From NCBI RefSeq assembly GCF_004681185.1, contig NZ_SRIF01000002.1:1237456-1301455 (forward strand): a stretch of 64,000 nt of DNA, in the 5' to 3' direction. Shown here in pieces: positions 59,000-64,000 of the stretch (its first letter is position 1; each line of letters starts with the position of its first letter). The notes under the pieces were generated by a model. The model did no database searches. It saw only the letters and a program-made list of their open reading frames with translations, and was not told where the DNA came from. This DNA comes from Haloarcula amylovorans. GTDB lineage: Archaea > Halobacteriota > Halobacteria > Halobacteriales > Haloarculaceae. The position numbers were made by a program, and so were the translations under genes.

Positions 59000-61900
59000 A
59001 TGATTGGGGGAGACCGGTCAGTCGAGGGGGAGCGTGGCGTCTCCAACGTCTTGGCTGTCGTCTTACTGATCGGTATCACGATGGTGGGGGTAGTCGTCGT
59101 TCTCGTCGCTGGGTGGACGACGATTAGCGACGTGAATCAAGATGCGAACACTGAGATTGCAGAAGAGTCGTTGCTCAAAATAGACAGCGTGTTCCAGCAG
59201 TCGAGCGGTGGCAACACGTCGTTCGATATCCCCGACGAGGTAGATGGGAAGGTGTCGGTCTCACACGACCCGACGTACAACCTCACACTGAACGAGAACG
59301 CGACGTGTTCTAGCGGTTCACGCAATCTCAGTAGCATCCGCTACGAAGAGAAGGGGAAGAACGTCGGCTATGAGGGCGGCGGTGTCTGGCGATTGACCGA
59401 AGCCGGTACGACGATGTCCTCGCCGCCGGACGTAACCTACGACAACGGGTCGCTGTCGGTTGCATTCGTGAACGTCTCCGGACAGATTACGTCGTCGGGC
59501 GAGATTCAGGCACAGCGGAACGTCACCGCACAGCAGATTCAACAGCGGAATATGAGCCGTGCCCTCTACACTAACGGCACGTACACCGCGCCGCCGCCGA
59601 GCGGTCGTATCGGTTTCGTCTGTAAGCCGTCGAGAGTTCAGAATGCGACGCTGAAGATAGAGGACAGTCTCTACGCGCGCGGTTGGGCCAACTGGGCGCG
59701 GAACAACTACGACGACCGGCGCGTCTCTGTCAGTCCGACCGGGACGGTCAATCCCGGTGATACTGTCGAGATCACCTTCCAGCTCGGTGACGTTTCCGAC
59801 CCCCAGTACTCCGTCTCGAACGTCGGTATCACGCGGAGCCCTGGAAACCAGCCACAAGTGACAGCAACAGTCACTAACACCGGGGGATTACGGTCGACAA
59901 GACCAGTAGAATTCGATTACCACAACGGAACGTACACGGATAGCAAATCGGTGACGCTCGGCGGTGGGGAGAGCACGACTGTCACCTACTCGCTCCCGAA
60001 CAGTCAGGTCGTCGCGGACGGAGACCCACATAACTTGAGCGTGATAGCCGACGATTCGGCACACCAGAAAGTCGCGTTCGACAGTCCGGGTGGGCATCCG
60101 GACACTCGAATATCGTCTGTATCCGTTCCGAGCGGTGTCAGTCTGGGGGCCAATCCGTCGAGTGCGACCGTGACGCTCGAAAACAGCGGCTCGGGCGATG
60201 CCGGCGACATGACTGCCATCGAGACGCTCACGATGACGGTCGACGGGACGCCACGAGCGACGTGGAACGTCTCAGTGCCACCGGAGGGGACGACGACGGT
60301 GAGCGTCGGTGAGGAACTGCCGACGAGCAACACCGGAACCTACCGGTTGGAGTTCAGCGGGGACCTCGCATCGAATACTGAGGCGGTAGACCCCTTCACC
60401 GTCGGCGAGGCGGGATACTTCAGCATCCAATCGGTGTCGCCGCCAATGAACGTCGACGAGGGCGACGCTGTCACCATCGATGCAAACGTGAAAAACACCG
60501 GTGGACAGACCGTCGAGGACGACGTTAGCGTTCGCATCGAGAACGAGTCGACCGGGGCGCTCGTCGCGGAGTCGACGACGACGATGGACTTAGACGGCAA
60601 CCTCGCGGGGTCACCCGAGAGCCAAACAGCGACGCTGAGTCATACGTTCGGCTCGAACACGAACGGCTTGTACACCTACACCGTCGAGACGCCGAACGAG
60701 ACACAGACCGGGAGCTTCTACGTCGGCCCGTCACCAGAAGCGAACTTCGTCATCACGGGGTCGTCGATCTCGAAGAACCCGGTTGCGATGGGCAACCAGA
60801 CGACCTTCGACGTTCGCGTGAACAACACCGGATCGAGTTCGGGGACACAGACCGTCCGTATCACAAACGCCTCGACGGGGAATGTTTTGGCTGCCGAGAC
60901 CATGACGCTCGCGCCGAACGCGGACCGGACCGCGACGTGGACAGTGACAGTGACCGACGAGGAGTTCGATTACGGAAACAACAAACTCACAATTTCGACC
61001 GCGAACACCTCGCTGTATCAGAACCTCAAAGTCCACGACGGGTGGGACCCTATCGACAGCGACGACGGGAAGATCACTGTCAAAGAAGGCGTCCGTGCAG
61101 AGATAGAGATGAACGGCGCGGAGTTAGAAGGGTTCGTTGACACCGATGATTACCGGTATATCGTAAGTGATCCGGTTCGGATGCGACTGCTCGTCGAGAA
61201 CGACACGGGCGAGTATAGTCGGTTGCTCTGGGGGGATTACAACTACGGTAACGTCAACCACCCCGAAGCAGAGCGGCGAATGAGAAATGACGATTATCCA
61301 GATGTCTACACCGAGGAACTGGTCCTCTCCCCTAACTCCACGGTCTCGCTGTTTTCTCGGTCGTATTCCTGCAGAAACAGGGAGTACAACGGCGTCGTCC
61401 ACGAGGACGTAGACATATACGACAACGGACGACTGTACGACGTTCCGGGCGTAGAATGTACGAGGTGGGGATCCGAACGAATCGCTATCGACGGCGATTC
61501 CAACTCGGAGAACGTCGTCATCCTCGGGGATGACGAGACGTTGCCCGCCTATCAGCAGGCGGGGGTCGCACAGTTGGGTATCGACGACATGCTGGGCGGG
61601 AGAGTGAGCGACGACGGCAGACTCCAGCTGGCAGACGACGAACGCGTGTTCCTCTACGAACTCTCACAGAAGGATGCGGATCCAGCTAACGCCTACAAGG
61701 ACGACGACCCGGACTACAACGACGCCGTGGCGACGTTCCGTGTCGTCTCGCTGGAGCGAACGATACAGGAACCCGCGAAGTTCAGAATCACCGATGTCGA
61801 CGTACCCAGCAAAGTCAACCAGGGCGAGGACACGGACCTCGAAGTCACCATCACCAACGTCGGGGGGAAGTCGGGAAGCACCCCCGTTCGGGCGACGTTC

Positions 61901-62833
61901 GCGGGTATCGACGAAGGGGCGCGGACCGTAGATGACCTCGATTCCGGCGAGTCAGAAACGGTCACGTTCGACCTCGATACGACACATCCTCCGGGCACGT
62001 ACGAGTGGACGACCAACGCGACGGCGTCTAGCACGTCTGCGAGTGAGCGTTCTGGCTTCGTTACCATCGGTGACCCGCCGACCGCGAACTTCCTCGTCAG
62101 CGTCAGCGGTCCGGCCACTGCTGACGTCGACGACGCGCCGGAGGCGACGGTGAAAATTTACAACACCGGCGGAGCCAGCGACACGCAGGACGTGAAGCTG
62201 TTCGTCCGCGACGACGACGCCGGCGGCGGGTTTACCGAGGTCGCGAGCAAGTCCGTCACTCTCGCGAGCGGGAACTCGAAGACGCGGGCGTTCGACCTCC
62301 CAACGGCGAAGAGCAACTATACGTACTACGTCGAGACCGAGGACGTCACCGCTTCGAATCGTCAATTGTTCGTCGGCGAATCGGATGTCTCGGTGGTCCG
62401 AGATACGAGCATCAACATCGGCACGTCAGATTACGACACGGAAGAGATAATCGAGCGGCGCGGTGGTATCTCGCGGATGAACGTCAAAGTGGAAAACAGT
62501 GGCACCGTCGGCGACGAACGTGAAGTACAGTTGACCATCGAGAACAAGAACACGGGTGCGACAGCCGTAGACAAGACGGTCAGCAAGCGGGTCGGTTCGG
62601 GGAACTTAGCCGGTGAGGGCCCGGTTCCGGCGTACGTCGGCTTCGACAGCGACCTCGACCCCGGCTACTACACCTACGAGATAACCGTCTACAGCGACAC
62701 GAAGTCCTCCGGAAATAAGGACGATACCATCACCGGTGAGCTGTTCCTCCAAGCGGTAGACAGCGGCGATAGCAACACGGAAGATTCGCCCATCTCGGTG
62801 GACTCTTCGACGATAACGGTCAAAAGCGGCTGA
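59000..62833 (+). CDS. Giant pilin-anchored surface protein with CARDB-like repeats
   Basis: A 1277-residue protein. Its start E-R-G-V-S-N-V-L-A-V plus a hydrophobic helix (about residues 12-40) is the class III signal type of haloarchaeal pilins. Residues about 60-230 carry Y-E-G-G-G-V-W-R and S-P-P-D-V-T-Y, the domain of proteins A and B. The rest is a chain of beta-sandwich repeats of about 90-110 residues of CARDB type (N-T-G-G, V-T-N-V-G-G-K-S-G-S, then G-E-S-x-T-V-T and Y-T-Y-x-V-E-T). A stalk or adhesin role is likely, anchored by the N-terminal helix. The ATG at 59,000 is used over a TTG three codons earlier. It starts just beyond the integrated elements. Confidence 0.7.
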   Translation: MIGGDRSVEGERGVSNVLAVVLLIGITMVGVVVVLVAGWTTISDVNQDANTEIAEESLLKIDSVFQQSSGGNTSFDIPDEVDGKVSVSHDPTYNLTLNENATCSSGSRNLSSIRYEEKGKNVGYEGGGVWRLTEAGTTMSSPPDVTYDNGSLSVAFVNVSGQITSSGEIQAQRNVTAQQIQQRNMSRALYTNGTYTAPPPSGRIGFVCKPSRVQNATLKIEDSLYARGWANWARNNYDDRRVSVSPTGTVNPGDTVEITFQLGDVSDPQYSVSNVGITRSPGNQPQVTATVTNTGGLRSTRPVEFDYHNGTYTDSKSVTLGGGESTTVTYSLPNSQVVADGDPHNLSVIADDSAHQKVAFDSPGGHPDTRISSVSVPSGVSLGANPSSATVTLENSGSGDAGDMTAIETLTMTVDGTPRATWNVSVPPEGTTTVSVGEELPTSNTGTYRLEFSGDLASNTEAVDPFTVGEAGYFSIQSVSPPMNVDEGDAVTIDANVKNTGGQTVEDDVSVRIENESTGALVAESTTTMDLDGNLAGSPESQTATLSHTFGSNTNGLYTYTVETPNETQTGSFYVGPSPEANFVITGSSISKNPVAMGNQTTFDVRVNNTGSSSGTQTVRITNASTGNVLAAETMTLAPNADRTATWTVTVTDEEFDYGNNKLTISTANTSLYQNLKVHDGWDPIDSDDGKITVKEGVRAEIEMNGAELEGFVDTDDYRYIVSDPVRMRLLVENDTGEYSRLLWGDYNYGNVNHPEAERRMRNDDYPDVYTEELVLSPNSTVSLFSRSYSCRNREYNGVVHEDVDIYDNGRLYDVPGVECTRWGSERIAIDGDSNSENVVILGDDETLPAYQQAGVAQLGIDDMLGGRVSDDGRLQLADDERVFLYELSQKDADPANAYKDDDPDYNDAVATFRVVSLERTIQEPAKFRITDVDVPSKVNQGEDTDLEVTITNVGGKSGSTPVRATFAGIDEGARTVDDLDSGESETVTFDLDTTHPPGTYEWTTNATASSTSASERSGFVTIGDPPTANFLVSVSGPATADVDDAPEATVKIYNTGGASDTQDVKLFVRDDDAGGGFTEVASKSVTLASGNSKTRAFDLPTAKSNYTYYVETEDVTASNRQLFVGESDVSVVRDTSINIGTSDYDTEEIIERRGGISRMNVKVENSGTVGDEREVQLTIENKNTGATAVDKTVSKRVGSGNLAGEGPVPAYVGFDSDLDPGYYTYEITVYSDTKSSGNKDDTITGELFLQAVDSGDSNTEDSPISVDSSTITVKSG

Positions 62834-62915
62834 GTTATACGGACTGTTGTAGCTGTTTACCAGTAATCGTCACACTGGGGTTGACGATACCGGTACGAGA
62901 CTACGACAATCCGTA

Positions 62916-63659
62916 TCAGTTGACGACCGTGATGTCGATCGTCGTCTGGTGGACGACGGCGCGGCCGGTGTCACAGCGGTAGACGCCGCTACTCTGTTCC
63001 TTCCAGTTCGGAAGTCGCTCTTCGAACACTCGCTCCCACGCCTCGCTGTAGGTCGTGTTCCCCACGTCCACTTCGACGTAGTCAGCGCTCGCATCCGAGG
63101 CATCCACGGGGTAGACGAGCGAGCGGTTGGTTACCTCGCTGCGAAGCGTCACGCGGTTCTCCGCGGAGACGTTGACCGAGCCCTGAACGGCTGTCAGCGG
63201 GAGGTCGGCGCTGTTAGAATCGCAGCGTATCGGCGGGAGTCGCACGACGACGAAGCCGTTTTCTTCTACGCGAAACAGCGCACCGCTGCTGTACACTAAC
63301 TCGGTTCCGGTGTCGGTCGTCCGGACGAAGGCACTGGTGGAGAGCGGCTCTTCGTCAATCGGCTGACCCGACCCGTTGTCGACGGTGACAGAGATATTTG
63401 AGTTCGTCCGCTTGAGCCCGTGACCTTGCAGTTTTATCGTCGTCGACCGGCGCGGCGCGTCACTGGCTCGCTGGTCGGAGAGCGTCTCGGCGTAGCCAAG
63501 CATCGTCGCCTCCGCGACGTTGGTCTCGGTCCCTTCTCGCACGTCGTCTAAGGCACCGACGCCGCCGATGGTCATGAGCCCGATCATCGAGATAATGACG
63601 CTGAACACTAGCGTAAACGCGACCAGATCGGAGACGCCACGGGTCGCCATCTCTCTCAT
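62916..63659 (-). CDS. Pilin-like protein, 247 aa (second cluster)
   Basis: A 247-residue protein with M-R-E-M-A-T-R-G-V-S-D-L-V-A-F and a hydrophobic helix to about residue 35. It carries L-V-Y-S-S-G-A-L-F-R and V-V-R-L-P-P-I-R, a diverged form of the shared domain. Cys pairs (P-I-R-C-D and V-Y-R-C-D) may bond. It has the same length, strand and convergent position as the protein at 46,549, so it is its counterpart. Its ATG overlaps the stop of the partial gene before it (ATGA). Confidence 0.65.
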   Translation of the reverse strand: MREMATRGVSDLVAFTLVFSVIISMIGLMTIGGVGALDDVREGTETNVAEATMLGYAETLSDQRASDAPRRSTTIKLQGHGLKRTNSNISVTVDNGSGQPIDEEPLSTSAFVRTTDTGTELVYSSGALFRVEENGFVVVRLPPIRCDSNSADLPLTAVQGSVNVSAENRVTLRSEVTNRSLVYPVDASDASADYVEVDVGNTTYSEAWERVFEERLPNWKEQSSGVYRCDTGRAVVHQTTIDITVVN

Positions 63660-64000
63660 CCGTTGCGTACCTCCAGACACGGCTCCGTGGCGTTGTACGC
63701 GACGGCGACCGGGCCGCCGTTGACGATACTCGGGCAGATACCGGGTTCGGTCTCGTTGTCGAACCGGACCTGCGTCGAGAGGTCACGACTCGTCATGTTG
63801 ACGTAGATTGTGGTTCGATCCGGCCCGGGATCGACGACGATTCTGTACTGCTCGCCGGCGATACGTTCGGGATAGTGCGATTGGAAGGAGAGATTGCTCG
63901 TCAGTCGAGCGGTGTCGAACTGGTCGAGACGGACGAGGTCGCTCGTGATACCCGACCCAACGTCGACCAGCCCCTCCCGAGCGACGGACTCTCGCTGGTC
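63656..64000 (-). CDS. Pilin-like protein, partial (runs off the window)
   Basis: The last 114 codons of a gene entering from the right edge. The visible part (D-Q-R-E-S-V-A-R-E-G-L-V-D-V-G, Y-P-E-R-I-A-G-E-Q-Y-R-I-V-V-D-P) corresponds to the mature part of the 147-residue protein at 47,285. Three Cys are not in the paralogue (G-I-C-P-S, E-P-C-L). The N-terminal signal lies outside the window. Confidence 0.6.
   Translation of the reverse strand, partial: DQRESVAREGLVDVGSGITSDLVRLDQFDTARLTSNLSFQSHYPERIAGEQYRIVVDPGPDRTTIYVNMTSRDLSTQVRFDNETEPGICPSIVNGGPVAVAYNATEPCLEVRNG

Overview
The window is haloarchaeal chromosome. Most genes are GC-rich and encode acidic proteins, there are twin-arginine lipoproteins with a Cys lipobox, leaderless-looking TATA promoters, tRNA genes without encoded CCA, and archaeal-type ribosomal, KEOPS and DHH-phosphoesterase genes. 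I do not assign a genus. All calls come from reading the sequence; no database search was run.

Layout. 1-6.4 kb: an archaellum FlaD/E-domain protein, a salactin-like actin, a PH/helical/Mrr-like protein, a small zinc ribbon and a GH32 fructosidase. 6.4-12.1 kb: a convergent GH68 levansucrase, squalene synthase, small proteins, a DsrE-like lipoprotein, tRNA-Val with two degenerate copies of its 3' end, and an MBL hydrolase. 12.1-22.8 kb: a complete minus-strand respiratory complex I operon (A, B, CD, H, I, J1, J2, K, L, M, N) without the NADH module EFG. 22.8-31.2 kb: PurE, an NCS2 nucleobase permease, a HEAT-repeat protein, an exported phospholipase-D-fold protein and a RecJ-like DHH nuclease. 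31.4-39.5 kb: a JAMM protease-like protein and FAD synthase RibL; an AT-rich cassette with a halocin C8-like precursor and a small membrane protein, bounded by ribL and a decayed second ribL 3' end; then aspartate aminotransferase, RibH, an Agl23-like membrane protein, PurK and a halocyanin. 39.5-42.0 kb: rps15, a GAN/RecJ-like gene, pcc1 and rps3ae, a conserved archaeal information-processing operon. 42.2-49.9 kb and 59.0-64.0 kb: two versions of a pilin-like gene locus in which the proteins begin with class III (prepilin-like) signal sequences and five share a domain with a GGGVWR/GGGVFR-type motif.

50.1-58.6 kb: tRNA-Ala(GGC) has served as an integration site. The tRNA 3' end is repeated at 54,735 (33 nt exact) and 58,454 (degenerate), and the ancestral downstream flank of the tRNA is recognisable again at about 58,531. 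Two elements therefore sit in tandem, each with its own tyrosine integrase at the right end. The first carries an SF2-like ATPase with a C-terminal winged helix, a helical protein and a membrane protein. The second carries a 372-codon membrane-protein gene split cleanly by a 696-bp IS6-family insertion sequence with a perfect 8-bp target duplication.

The most promising novel biology is (1) the halocin C8-like cassette next to ribL, (2) the duplicated multi-pilin locus, and (3) the tandem tRNA-Ala elements whose two integrases share a four-cysteine insertion.
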